NCBI RefSeq assembly: GCF_030124175.1
Contig: NZ_JASKMT010000014.1
Span: 62,001-126,000, forward strand
Direction of reading: 5' to 3'
Length of the DNA: 64,000 bases
DNA from: Streptomyces sp. 549
Lineage (GTDB): Bacteria; Actinomycetota; Actinomycetes; Streptomycetales; Streptomycetaceae
Below, piece after piece: positions 9,538 to 17,795 of this stretch. Numbering within the stretch: position 1 is the stretch's first letter; each line of letters begins with the position of its first letter. The notes under the pieces are model-generated. The model had not been told where the DNA came from. It did no database searches and saw nothing but the letters and a program-made list of their open reading frames with translations. The position numbers and the translations under genes are program-made.

Positions 9538-9593
9538 GACCGGCTGGTATCGTTCGAAAGAAGATCCGACAACCGCATACCGTCCGTATGCAT

Positions 9594-9701
9594 CCGACAG
9601 GGGAGCGCGAGCAGCGCTGAGAGTGCGGCAAGCGTGGCTGAGCCACGCAGGGGCCGCAGACCCTCGAACCTCGCCCAGGTCATGCTGGGTAGGAAGTTCG
9701 G
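9594..9701 (+). promoter_or_regulatory. TPP riboswitch (THI element)
   Basis: The conserved core GCTGAGAGTGCGG is at 9615-9627 and CCGCAGACCCTCGAACC is at 9654-9670, then a GGTCATGCTGGGTAGGAAG-like 3' half at 9678-9696. The ends CCGA and TCGG close helix P1. This is the thiamine-pyrophosphate aptamer. It lies 48 nt upstream of a thiamine-type ABC operon, so high TPP should lower expression of 9749-13577, most likely by occluding translation initiation as is common in Actinobacteria (inference). Confidence 0.93.
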
Positions 9702-9748
9702 CACTACTCTCATGCTGCCTTCGTGCGCCCGTACGCGAAAGCAGCTCG

Positions 9749-10822
9749 ATGAAGCGCACCACAGCCACCGCCCTCGTATCCGCCCTCGCCGTCTCCTCGC
9801 TCGCCGCATGCGGCGGCAGCGACGACACGGACGGCGGCAAGCCGTCCAAGACGGTCACCCTGGTCTCGCACGACTCCTTCGCCGCGTCCAAGGACGTGCT
9901 GAAGGAGTTCACCCGCGAGAGCGGCTACGAGGTGAAGGTGCTGCGCGGGGGAGACGCGGGCACCACCGTCAACCAGGCGATCCTCAGCAAGGGCAACCCG
10001 CAGGGCGACGTGCTGTTCGGCATCGACAACACGATGCTCTCCAAGGCGCTCGACGCGGACCTGTTCACGCCGCACGAGGCGGAGGGCCTGTCGCAGGTCC
10101 CCGAGGGCGTGCAGCTCGACGCGGACCGCAACCGGGTCACCCCGGTCGACACCGGCGACGTGTGCGTCAACTACGACCGGGCCTACTTCGCCGAGAAGAA
10201 GCTGGACCCGCCGCAGACCCTCGACGACCTCGCCGACCCCCGCTACAAGGATCTGCTGGTGGTGCAGAACGCCGCCACCTCCTCACCGGGCCTGGCGTTC
10301 CTGCTGGCCACCGTCGGTGCGTACGGCGAGGACGGCTGGGCGGACTACTGGAAGAAGCTCAAGGCCAACGGCGTGGAGATGGTCGACGGCTGGGAGCAGG
10401 CCTACAACGACCACTTCACCGGCTCCGCCTCGGGCCGCAAGAAGGGCGACCGGCCGCTGGTGGTGTCCTACGCCTCCAGCCCGCCCGTCGAGGTGGTCTA
10501 CGGCGACGACCAGGAGCCCGAGCAGGCCCCGACCGGCGTGTCCACCGGCACCTGCTTCCGGCAGGTCGAGTTCGCCGGTCTGCTCGACGGCGCGAAGAAC
10601 CCCGAGGGCGGCAAGGCACTGCTGGACTTCCTGCTGAGCCGCGCCTTCCAGGAGGACATGCCGCTCAACATGTTCGTCAACCCGGTGCGGGACGACGCCG
10701 AACTGCCGGAGGTGTTCACCCGGTACGGCGAGCGCATCGAGGACCCGCACAGCGTGTCCCCGGCGAAGATCGCCGACAACCGGGAGCAGTGGGTCAAGCA
10801 GTGGTCCTCGCTTCTGAAGTAG
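9749..10822 (+). CDS. thiB: Thiamine ABC transporter substrate-binding lipoprotein
   Basis: A 357-residue lipoprotein with lipobox SSLAAC (C21). The mature part is a type II periplasmic-binding fold related to ThiB and iron-binding proteins (LVSHDSFAASKDV near the start, then GIDNTMLSKALDADLF). It should capture thiamine or a phosphate ester outside the membrane for ThiP/ThiQ. The assignment rests on the family plus the TPP riboswitch immediately upstream. Starts 48 nt after the aptamer and its stop overlaps thiP. Confidence 0.9.
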   Translation: MKRTTATALVSALAVSSLAACGGSDDTDGGKPSKTVTLVSHDSFAASKDVLKEFTRESGYEVKVLRGGDAGTTVNQAILSKGNPQGDVLFGIDNTMLSKALDADLFTPHEAEGLSQVPEGVQLDADRNRVTPVDTGDVCVNYDRAYFAEKKLDPPQTLDDLADPRYKDLLVVQNAATSSPGLAFLLATVGAYGEDGWADYWKKLKANGVEMVDGWEQAYNDHFTGSASGRKKGDRPLVVSYASSPPVEVVYGDDQEPEQAPTGVSTGTCFRQVEFAGLLDGAKNPEGGKALLDFLLSRAFQEDMPLNMFVNPVRDDAELPEVFTRYGERIEDPHSVSPAKIADNREQWVKQWSSLLK

Positions 10823-12537
10823 ACCCGGCGCTGCCGCCGGGGCCGACCCGACCGCCCGCCGCGGGCAGACGGTCCGCCTCGGCGCGGGCCGCCCGGCGCA
10901 GCACCGCCGTCCGCCTCGGACTGCTGGTGGTGCCGCTGGCGTTCTTCGCCCTCTTCTTCGGCTACCCCGTCTCGGCGATCGTCGGGCGCGGCCTGTTCGA
11001 GGACGGCCGCTGGCACCCGGCGCGCTTCGCCGAGGTGCTGTCCACCCCCGACACGGCCGGCATCATCTGGTTCACGCTCTGGCAGGCCGCCGCGTCCACC
11101 CTGCTGACGCTGCTCATCGCACTGCCCGGGGCGTACGTCTTCGCCCGGTTCGAGTTCCCCGGCAAGCAGCTGCTGCGGGCCGTCGTCACCGTGCCCTTCG
11201 TGCTGCCGACGGTGGTGGTCGGCTCGGCGTTCCTCGGCCTGCTCGGGCGCGGCGGCCTGCTCGACGACCTGTGGGGCGTGCGCCTGGACAGCGGGGTGTG
11301 GGCGATCCTGCTGGCCCACGTCTTCTTCAACTACGCCGTCGTGGTGCGGACCGTCGGCGGCCTGTGGTCGCAGCTCGACCCCCGGCAGGAGGAGGCCGCC
11401 CAGGTGCTGGGTGCGGGCCGTTTCGCCGCGTGGCGGCGGGTGACGCTGCCCGCGCTCGCCCCGGCGGTGGCCGCCGCCGCACTGATGGTCTTCCTCTTCA
11501 CGTTCACCTCCTTCGGCGTGGTGCAGATCCTGGGCGGCGCCCGGTACGCCACGCTCGAAGTCGAGATCTACCGGCAGACGGCCCAGTTCCTGGACCTGCC
11601 GACGGCCGCGGTGCTCACCCTGCTGCAGTTCGCGGCCGTCGCGGCGCTGCTGGGCGTGCACGCCTGGACGGTGCGCCGGCGGGAGAGCGCGCTGCGGCTG
11701 GTCGGGTCGGCCGGCGCTGCCCGCCGGCCGCGCGGCCGTGCGCAGTGGGCGCTGCTGTGGTCGCAGCTGGCCGTGATCGCCGTGCTGCTGGTACTGCCCC
11801 TGGTGGTGCTGGTGGAGCGCTCGCTTGCCGGGCCGGACGGCTACGGCCTCGCCTTCTACCGGGCGCTGCGCTCCCCGCCGGACGCGACCAGCACCTTCGT
11901 GGTGCCGCCGGTCACCGCGGTGGCCAACTCCCTCGGTTACGCGGCGGTCGCCACCGTCATCGCGCTGGTGGTCGGCGGACTGGCCGCCGCCGCGCTGGCC
12001 CGGCGCGGCGGCGGTTTCTTCCGGGGGTTCGACGCCCTGCTGATGCTGCCGCTGGGCACCTCCGCGGTGACGGTCGGCTTCGGTTTCCTCATCGCGCTGG
12101 ACGCGCCGCCGCTGGACCTGCGGTCGTCGTGGATTCTGGTGCCGCTGGCCCAGGCCCTGGTGGGCGTGCCGTTCGTGGTCCGCACGATGCTGCCGGTGCT
12201 GCGGGCCGTGGACGACCGGCTGCGGGAGGCCGCCACCGTGCTGGGCGCCTCACCGCTGCGGGCCTGGCGCGAGGTGGATCTGCCGCTGGTGCGCCGGGCG
12301 CTGCTGGTGGCGGCGGGCTTCGCGTTCGCGGTGTCGCTGGGCGAGTTCGGAGCGACGGTGTTCATCGCCCGCGCCGACTCGCCGACGCTGCCGGTCGCCG
12401 TGGAGCGCCTGCTGGGCCGGGCCGGCGAGCTGAACTACGGGCAGGCCATGGCGTTGAGCACGGTGCTCATGGTGGTCTGCGCCGTCACCCTGCTGGCGCT
12501 GGAGCGCCTGCGCACCGACCGTTCGGGAGAGTTCTGA
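10801..12537 (+). CDS. thiP: Thiamine ABC transporter permease (fused two-domain)
   Basis: A 578-residue membrane protein containing two permease halves in one chain, as in ThiP/FbpB-type importers. Each half ends in an ABC-contact loop: EEAAQVLGAGRFAAWRRV in the first and REAATVLGASPLRAWREV in the second. The GTG at 10801 overlaps the thiB stop by 22 bp, which suggests coupled translation, and places a short Pro/Arg-rich cytoplasmic leader before the first membrane helix (LGLLVVPLAFFALFFGY). Part of the riboswitch-controlled operon. Confidence 0.92.
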   Translation: MVLASEVDPALPPGPTRPPAAGRRSASARAARRSTAVRLGLLVVPLAFFALFFGYPVSAIVGRGLFEDGRWHPARFAEVLSTPDTAGIIWFTLWQAAASTLLTLLIALPGAYVFARFEFPGKQLLRAVVTVPFVLPTVVVGSAFLGLLGRGGLLDDLWGVRLDSGVWAILLAHVFFNYAVVVRTVGGLWSQLDPRQEEAAQVLGAGRFAAWRRVTLPALAPAVAAAALMVFLFTFTSFGVVQILGGARYATLEVEIYRQTAQFLDLPTAAVLTLLQFAAVAALLGVHAWTVRRRESALRLVGSAGAARRPRGRAQWALLWSQLAVIAVLLVLPLVVLVERSLAGPDGYGLAFYRALRSPPDATSTFVVPPVTAVANSLGYAAVATVIALVVGGLAAAALARRGGGFFRGFDALLMLPLGTSAVTVGFGFLIALDAPPLDLRSSWILVPLAQALVGVPFVVRTMLPVLRAVDDRLREAATVLGASPLRAWREVDLPLVRRALLVAAGFAFAVSLGEFGATVFIARADSPTLPVAVERLLGRAGELNYGQAMALSTVLMVVCAVTLLALERLRTDRSGEF

Positions 12538-12539
12538 CC

Positions 12540-13577
12540 ATGGCGTCCCTGCTGCTGGAGGCCGTCACCGTGCGGTTCGGAGACCGCGCGGTGCTGGACG
12601 GGGTGGACCTGGACGTCGGCGAGGGGCAGATCGTCTGCGTGCTCGGCCCGAGCGGCAGCGGCAAGTCGACCCTGCTGCGGGTGGTGGCCGGCCTCCAGAC
12701 GCCGGACGCCGGGCGGGTGCTGCTCGCCGGGCGGGACCAGCACGACGTGCCGGCGCACCGGCGCGGGCTGGGCCTGATGTTCCAGGACCACCAGTTGTTC
12801 CCGCAGCGCGACGTGGGCGGCAACGTCGCCTTCGGGCTGCGCATGCGGGGAGTGGACCGCGGGCGGCGGGACAAGCAGGTGGCGGCGCTGCTCGACATGG
12901 TCGGGCTGCCCGGCGCGGAGCGCCGCGCGGTGGCCTCGCTGTCCGGCGGCGAGCAGCAGCGGGTCGCGCTGGCGCGGGCGCTGGCGCCCGAGCCGGGACT
13001 GCTGATGCTCGACGAGCCGCTCGGCCAGCTCGACCGGCACCTGCGGGAGCGCCTGGTGGTCGAGCTGCGGCAGCTGTTCGGCCGGCTCGGCACGACCGTG
13101 CTGGCCGTGACCCACGACCAGGGTGAGGCGTTCGCGCTCGCCGACCGGGTGGTGGTGATGCGGGACGGCCGCATCGCGCAGAGCGGCAGCCCGCTGGAGG
13201 TGTGGCAGCGGCCCGCCGACGCCTTCGTGGCCCGGTTCCTCGGCTTCGACAACGTGGTCCCGGCCACCGTGGAGGGCGGCTGGGCCGACACGGCGTGGGG
13301 CCGGGTGCCCGTGCCGGAGCACACCGCGGACGGCCCCTGCGACCTGCTGGTGCGTCCGGCGGGCGTGCGGCTGGCAGCTGCCGGGGAGATGGGACTTCCG
13401 TGTACCGTGCAGGCCCGCACGTTCCGGGGCGACCACGTGACGCTGCTGCTCCAGCCTACGAGCGGGCCCGCGCTGGAGGCGGCGTGCCCGCTGCGGCACG
13501 CCCCCGACAACGGCAGAGACGTGGCCGTCACCTTCGACGCGGCCGAGGTCGTCCGGCTGGGCGGCCGCACGGCCTGA
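12540..13577 (+). CDS. thiQ: Thiamine ABC transporter ATP-binding protein
   Basis: A 345-residue ATPase that energises the ThiP channel. Walker A is GPSGSGKST (residues 36-44), the signature is LSGGEQQR, Walker B is LLMLDEP and the switch His is in VTHDQGEAF. A C-terminal extension after about residue 240 resembles a TOBE-type regulatory domain. The ATG is 2 bp after the thiP stop. Confidence 0.92.
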   Translation: MASLLLEAVTVRFGDRAVLDGVDLDVGEGQIVCVLGPSGSGKSTLLRVVAGLQTPDAGRVLLAGRDQHDVPAHRRGLGLMFQDHQLFPQRDVGGNVAFGLRMRGVDRGRRDKQVAALLDMVGLPGAERRAVASLSGGEQQRVALARALAPEPGLLMLDEPLGQLDRHLRERLVVELRQLFGRLGTTVLAVTHDQGEAFALADRVVVMRDGRIAQSGSPLEVWQRPADAFVARFLGFDNVVPATVEGGWADTAWGRVPVPEHTADGPCDLLVRPAGVRLAAAGEMGLPCTVQARTFRGDHVTLLLQPTSGPALEAACPLRHAPDNGRDVAVTFDAAEVVRLGGRTA

Positions 13578-13579
13578 CC

Positions 13580-13595
13580 CGGACCGTACGGTCCG
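13580..13595. repeat. 16-bp perfect palindrome after thiQ
   Basis: CGGACCGTACGGTCCG is its own reverse complement and begins 3 nt after the thiQ stop. With no loop it is a weak hairpin but could serve as a terminator or a dimeric-protein site between the convergent thiQ and the minus-strand permease gene. A triplicated GGTCAGC follows near 13628-13650. Confidence 0.5.
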
Positions 13596-13673
13596 TTCGA
13601 ATCCCCGGACGGGACCGCATCGCGGCCGGTCAGGCGGTCAGCGGTCAGCGGTCACACGGCGAGGGCCAGCCGC

Positions 13674-14831
13674 TCAGACGCTCAGCGGCAGGGCGATCAG
13701 CCGGGCCACTACCCAGGTCAGCGGGGCGAGCACCGTCACCAGCGCTCCGGCCCGCCACCAGCGCACGCCGTGCCGGGCCGCACGCGGTGCACCCAGCCGG
13801 TCGAGCACGGCGTGCGCCGGAGCCCGGCCGGAGCGGGCCTCGGCGGCGGCGTGCAGGGCGGTGCCGATGGCGCAGGCCAGGACGACGGACGCGCCCAGCA
13901 CGGTGAGCACGCCGAACGGGCGGACCGCGCCGTGGAGCGTCACCACGGCGATCGCACCGCAGGCCACCGCGGCGAGCACCCCCACCGGCCGGCCGACCGT
14001 GCGGGCCTCCTCCTGGAGGCCGCGCCCGGCGAGCAGCCGGGCGGCCCCGGGCCGGCCCGCGGCGAGCAGCCGCCCGGTGAGGTGGACAAGCCCGGGACCG
14101 GCGAGCACCAGTCCGGCGGCGACCAGCAGCCACCCGGCCACCACGCCCGGTGCGGGTGCTCCGCCGCCGGGGGGCGGCAGCTGGTCGGCGCCGCGGTGGC
14201 CGGTGTAGGCCTCCAGCGCCAGGCCGAGGGCGACCAGCGCGGCGCCCCACGGCAGTTCGGCGGGTGCGGGTGCGGGTGCCGGGCCTGGTGTGGTGCCGTC
14301 CGCGCCGGGGGCGGCGGTCCGTGCCCGCCGCCGCAGCGCGAGAGCACTGGCCGTGGCGGCGACCGCGGGCAGCACCAGCAGCAGGGTGAGGGCCGCGGGC
14401 ACCGGCAGCGGCCGGTCGGCGGCGACCAGGTCCGCCGCTTGGCCGTCGAACGGCAGGCCGGTGACGTCGCCGCGCAGGTGCAGGAAGACCAGCAGGGCCA
14501 GCGCACTGCCCAGCAGGCAGGACACGGCGGTGGAGATCGCGGCGAGTACCGGCAGCCCGGCCGGGCCGAGGCCGACGGCGTCCAGCCCGGACCGGGAGTC
14601 GCCGCCGGGCACCGCCCTGGCCACCGCCACGGCGAGTTGGGTGGTCGCCGCCAGCGGCAGCAGGCACCACAGCAGCCGGGTGGCGGCGGCGCCCGGCTCA
14701 CCGGGGTGGGACAGCGCGAAGCCCAGCGCGCACAGCAGCAGGAAGCCGGTGACGCCTGCGACCGCGGCGACTGCGAGCCGCTGCAGCAGCGCGGTGCGCT
14801 GCGCGCCGCGGATCAGGCGGAGAGCGAGCAT
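13674..14831 (-). CDS. ABC transporter membrane protein (FtsX-like permease)
   Basis: A 385-residue protein with about eight hydrophobic segments (FLLLCALGFAL, ALALLVFLHL, LVTVLAPLTWVVARLIALPL among them). It starts at the ATG at 14831 and overlaps the 3' end of the ATPase gene by 19 bp, so the two are translated as a pair. Layout suggests a MacB/LolE-type exporter subunit, but the family match is not strong and the substrate is unknown. Ala/Gly/Pro-rich loops are typical of this base composition. Confidence 0.75.
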   Translation of the reverse strand: MLALRLIRGAQRTALLQRLAVAAVAGVTGFLLLCALGFALSHPGEPGAAATRLLWCLLPLAATTQLAVAVARAVPGGDSRSGLDAVGLGPAGLPVLAAISTAVSCLLGSALALLVFLHLRGDVTGLPFDGQAADLVAADRPLPVPAALTLLLVLPAVAATASALALRRRARTAAPGADGTTPGPAPAPAPAELPWGAALVALGLALEAYTGHRGADQLPPPGGGAPAPGVVAGWLLVAAGLVLAGPGLVHLTGRLLAAGRPGAARLLAGRGLQEEARTVGRPVGVLAAVACGAIAVVTLHGAVRPFGVLTVLGASVVLACAIGTALHAAAEARSGRAPAHAVLDRLGAPRAARHGVRWWRAGALVTVLAPLTWVVARLIALPLSV

Positions 14832-15574
14832 GCCGACCGGTCCTCGGTTCCGGGCGCGGCGCCGGGCGCGTCGGCGCCACGGCCGTCGACCAGGGTGACG
14901 GTGCGGTCCGCCGGGGGCACGTTCGCCGGGCCGCTGCCGCCGACCGGCCGCTCGGGTGCGGTGAGGACCACCGCGATGCCGTGCGAGCGGGCCGCGCTGG
15001 TGAGGGTGCGCAGCACCTGGGCCCGGTCGTCGCTGTGCAGGGGCGCGGTGGGTTCGTCGGCGAGCACGACGCTCGGCTTGTGGACCAGGGCGCGGGCGAC
15101 GGCGACGCGCTGCCGGACGGCCTGGGGGAGGTCGGCGGGGCGGCGGCGGGCGCAGTCGCCGATGTCGAGGCGGTCCAGCCACTCCACCGCCCGTGCACGG
15201 GCGGCCCGGTGCCCGGTGCCGGCCAGCAGCAGCGGCAGGGCCGCGTTCTCCCAGGCGGTCAGCTCGGGCAGCAGTTCGGGGCTGCTGCCGATCCAGCCGA
15301 AGCGTTCCAGGCGCAGCTGCTCGCGGGCGGACGGCGGCAGGGTGTGCAGCGGCATGCCGTCGAAGCAGACCTCGCCGGTGTCGGGGAGCAGCCGGCCGCT
15401 GAGGCAGCCGAGCAGGGTGCTCTTGCCGGCCCCGCGCGGTCCTGTGACCTCGACGATCTCCCCGGGGCGCACGCAGAGCGAGAAGCCAAGCAGCGCGGGG
15501 GAGCCGTCGTGGGCGTAGTGCAGCGCGCGTGCGGTGAGCACGCCGTTCTCGGGTGGAGCCTGCTGCGCGGACAT
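14813..15574 (-). CDS. ABC transporter ATP-binding protein with degenerate motifs
   Basis: A 253-residue LolD/MacB-type ATPase. Walker A is GPRGAGKST (residues 45-53) and Walker B is VVLADEP. The signature LSGGQ is replaced by LPQAV (LPQAVRQRVAVARAL) and the switch His is absent (VVLTAPERP instead of a THD-like motif). The ATG at 15574 is preceded by GGAGGT. Probably works with the overlapping permease. ATP hydrolysis may be weak, or the pair may have a non-transport role. Confidence 0.8.
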   Translation of the reverse strand: MSAQQAPPENGVLTARALHYAHDGSPALLGFSLCVRPGEIVEVTGPRGAGKSTLLGCLSGRLLPDTGEVCFDGMPLHTLPPSAREQLRLERFGWIGSSPELLPELTAWENAALPLLLAGTGHRAARARAVEWLDRLDIGDCARRRPADLPQAVRQRVAVARALVHKPSVVLADEPTAPLHSDDRAQVLRTLTSAARSHGIAVVLTAPERPVGGSGPANVPPADRTVTLVDGRGADAPGAAPGTEDRSACSLSA

Positions 15575-15772
15575 CTGCGCTCACCTCCGGCTTGGGCCCC
15601 GGTTGGTGAGTGGCGAGTGCCCGGGACTTCCGGTCACACACCGTACGCAGCGGGCCGCCCGCGACCCGGAAGCCGGGCGCGGGCGGCGCGCAGGTTGCTC
15701 CGATCGGGTGGCCGGGCCGTCACGGGGACGGCTGCCTCCCGCGCTCGGGGCGGTCGCAGGTCGCGACGGGCG

Positions 15773-17137
15773 TCAGAGCTTGGTGTACGCCTCGGACAAC
15801 ACCCCGCGCAGGATCTGCTCGATCTCGTCGAACGTCGACTGGTCGGAGATCAGCGGCGGCGCGAGCTGCACCACCGGGTCGCCGCGGTCGTCGGCGCGGC
15901 AGTAGAGGCCGTTGTCGAAGAGCGCCTTGGAGAGGAAGCCGTACAGGACGCGCTCGGTCTCCTCGTCGTTGAACGTCTCCTTGGTGTGCTTGTCCTTCAC
16001 CAGCTCGATGCCGTAGAAGAAGCCGTTGCCGCGCACGTCGCCGACGATCGGCAGGTCGTGCAGCTTCTCCAGGGTCCCGCGGAACGCGTCCTCGTTGTCC
16101 AGGACGTGCTGGTTGAGCTTCTCCCGGTCGAAGATGTCCAGGTTGGCCATGGCGACCGCCGCGGACACCGGGTGGCCGCCGAAGGTGTAGCCGTGCAGGA
16201 AGGTGTTGTCGCCCTGGTAGAAGGGCTCGGCGACGCGGTCGGAGATGATCGCGGCGCCGATGGGGGAGTAGCCGGAGGTCATGCCCTTGGCGCAGGTGAT
16301 GATGTCGGGCACGTAGCCGAACTTGTCGCAGGCGAAGACGGTGCCGAGGCGGCCGAAGGCGCAGATGACCTCGTCGGAGACGAGCAGCACGCCGTGCCGG
16401 TCGCAGATCTCGCGGACCCGCTGGAAGTAGCCGGGGGGCGGCGGGAAGCAGCCGCCGGCGTTCTGCACCGGCTCCAGGAAGACCGCGGCGACCGTCTCGG
16501 GGCCCTCGAAAAGGATCTCCTGCTCGATCTGGTCGGCGGCCCAGCGGCCGAACGCCTCGGGGTCGTCGCCGTGGATCGGGGCGCGGTAGATGTTGGTGTT
16601 GGGCACCTTGTGCGCGCCGGGGACCAGCGGCTCGAAGGGCGCCTTGAGCGCGGGCAGGCCGGTGATGGACAGCGCGCCCTGCGGGGTGCCGTGGTAGGCG
16701 ACGGCCCGCGAGATCACCTTGTACTTGCCGGGGTTGCCGGTGAGCTTGTGGTACTGCTTGGCCAGCTTCCACGCGGTCTCGACCGCCTCGCCGCCGCCGG
16801 TGGTGAAGAAGACCTTGTTGAGGTCGCCCGGCGCGTGGTTGGCCAGCCGCTCGGCCAGTTCCACCGCCTTGGGGTGGGCGTAGGACCAGATCGGGAAGAA
16901 CGCGAGGTCCTTGGCCTGCTTGGCTGCGGCCTCGGCCAGCTCGGTGCGGCCGTGGCCGGCCTGCACGACGAAGAGGCCGGCCAGGCCGTCCAGGTAGCGC
17001 TTTCCCTTGTCGTCGTAGATGTAGGTGCCCTCACCGCGCACGATGGTCGGCACGGGGGCGTCCGCGTACGACGACATACGGGTGAAGTGCATCCACAGGT
17101 GGTCGTACGCGGTTCGGGAGAGGTCGCTGCTTGTCAC
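15773..17137 (-). CDS. Class III aminotransferase, putrescine/polyamine type
   Basis: A 454-residue PLP enzyme of the aspartate-aminotransferase superfamily. PLP is held by K284 (TCAKGMTSG) and D255 (VSDEVICAFG). TTGGGEAVE at residues 112-120 binds the phosphate. It resembles putrescine:pyruvate and omega-amino-acid aminotransferases. Starts with GTG 2 nt after the stop of the Lrp gene. Opposite lies a gamma-aminobutyraldehyde dehydrogenase, the next step if the substrate is putrescine. The substrate is inferred from family and context. Confidence 0.88.
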   Translation of the reverse strand: MTSSDLSRTAYDHLWMHFTRMSSYADAPVPTIVRGEGTYIYDDKGKRYLDGLAGLFVVQAGHGRTELAEAAAKQAKDLAFFPIWSYAHPKAVELAERLANHAPGDLNKVFFTTGGGEAVETAWKLAKQYHKLTGNPGKYKVISRAVAYHGTPQGALSITGLPALKAPFEPLVPGAHKVPNTNIYRAPIHGDDPEAFGRWAADQIEQEILFEGPETVAAVFLEPVQNAGGCFPPPPGYFQRVREICDRHGVLLVSDEVICAFGRLGTVFACDKFGYVPDIITCAKGMTSGYSPIGAAIISDRVAEPFYQGDNTFLHGYTFGGHPVSAAVAMANLDIFDREKLNQHVLDNEDAFRGTLEKLHDLPIVGDVRGNGFFYGIELVKDKHTKETFNDEETERVLYGFLSKALFDNGLYCRADDRGDPVVQLAPPLISDQSTFDEIEQILRGVLSEAYTKL

Positions 17138-17139
17138 GG

Positions 17140-17634
17140 TTATCGGGTTCCCCAGGTGTAGGTCTGCTTGCGCAGCTTGAGGTAGACGAAGCTCTCGGTG
17201 GACCGCACGCCCGGAAGCGTCCTGATCCGCTTGTTGATCATTTCGAGGAGGTGCTCGTCGTCCTCGCAGACGATCTCCACGATGAGGTCGAAGGACCCCG
17301 CCGTGACGACGACGTAGTCCACCTCCTCGAGGTGGGAGAGAGCCTCGGCCACCGGCTCGACGTCCCCCTCGACGTTGATGCCGACCATCGCCTGCCGCAT
17401 GAAGCCCACGGTGAGCGGGTCGGTGACGGCCACGATCTGCATCGCGCCCTGGTCGAGGAGCTTCTGGACGCGCTGCCGCACGGCCGCCTCGGACAGGCCG
17501 ACGGCCTTGCCGATGGCGGCGTACGGGCGGCGCCCGTCCTCCTGGAGCTGTTCAATGATCGCCAGGGAGACGGCGTCGATCGACGAGTTGCCGTTAGCTT
17601 TCTTGGAGTCACGAGCCACGTCGACACTGTGCAT
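17140..17634 (-). CDS. Lrp/AsnC family transcriptional regulator
   Basis: About 164 residues. An N-terminal helix-turn-helix (YAAIGKAVGLSEAAVRQRV) is followed by a RAM/AsnC ligand-binding domain (VNVEGD-like GINVEGDVEPVAEAL). The ATG at 17634 has GGAGGAG 7 nt upstream and is preferred over the GTG at 17655. It precedes the aminotransferase gene by 2 nt and diverges from an aldehyde dehydrogenase, so it most likely controls this putrescine/GABA segment in response to an amino acid or amine (inference). Confidence 0.92.
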   Translation of the reverse strand: MHSVDVARDSKKANGNSSIDAVSLAIIEQLQEDGRRPYAAIGKAVGLSEAAVRQRVQKLLDQGAMQIVAVTDPLTVGFMRQAMVGINVEGDVEPVAEALSHLEEVDYVVVTAGSFDLIVEIVCEDDEHLLEMINKRIRTLPGVRSTESFVYLKLRKQTYTWGTR

Positions 17635-17728
17635 GAGGACTCCTCCGTCGCGCAACCCTTGTGCGATGTAATCCGTCGTTGATGAGCGTTCGTGACACTG
17701 ATTTCGTTGTTACGGGGTGGTGGCCCTG

Positions 17729-17756
17729 TTGAATACGCGCGTCGGGCGGTTAGGGT
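17729..17756 (+). promoter_or_regulatory. Putative sigma-70-like promoter for the aldehyde dehydrogenase
   Basis: TTGAAT (17729-17734) and TAGGGT (17751-17756) are spaced by 16 bp and end 39 nt before the GTG at 17796. This falls in the divergent region with the Lrp gene, a natural place for Lrp control. Confidence 0.5.
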
Positions 17757-17795
17757 GGACGTCTCACCCATTGGACAACGGCAGGAGGGCGCGAA

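Noticed and set aside
9634..12537. 967-codon frame that would fuse thiB antiframe to thiP
   Set aside because: The upstream part is a frameshifted shadow of thiB. ThiP starts at 10801.
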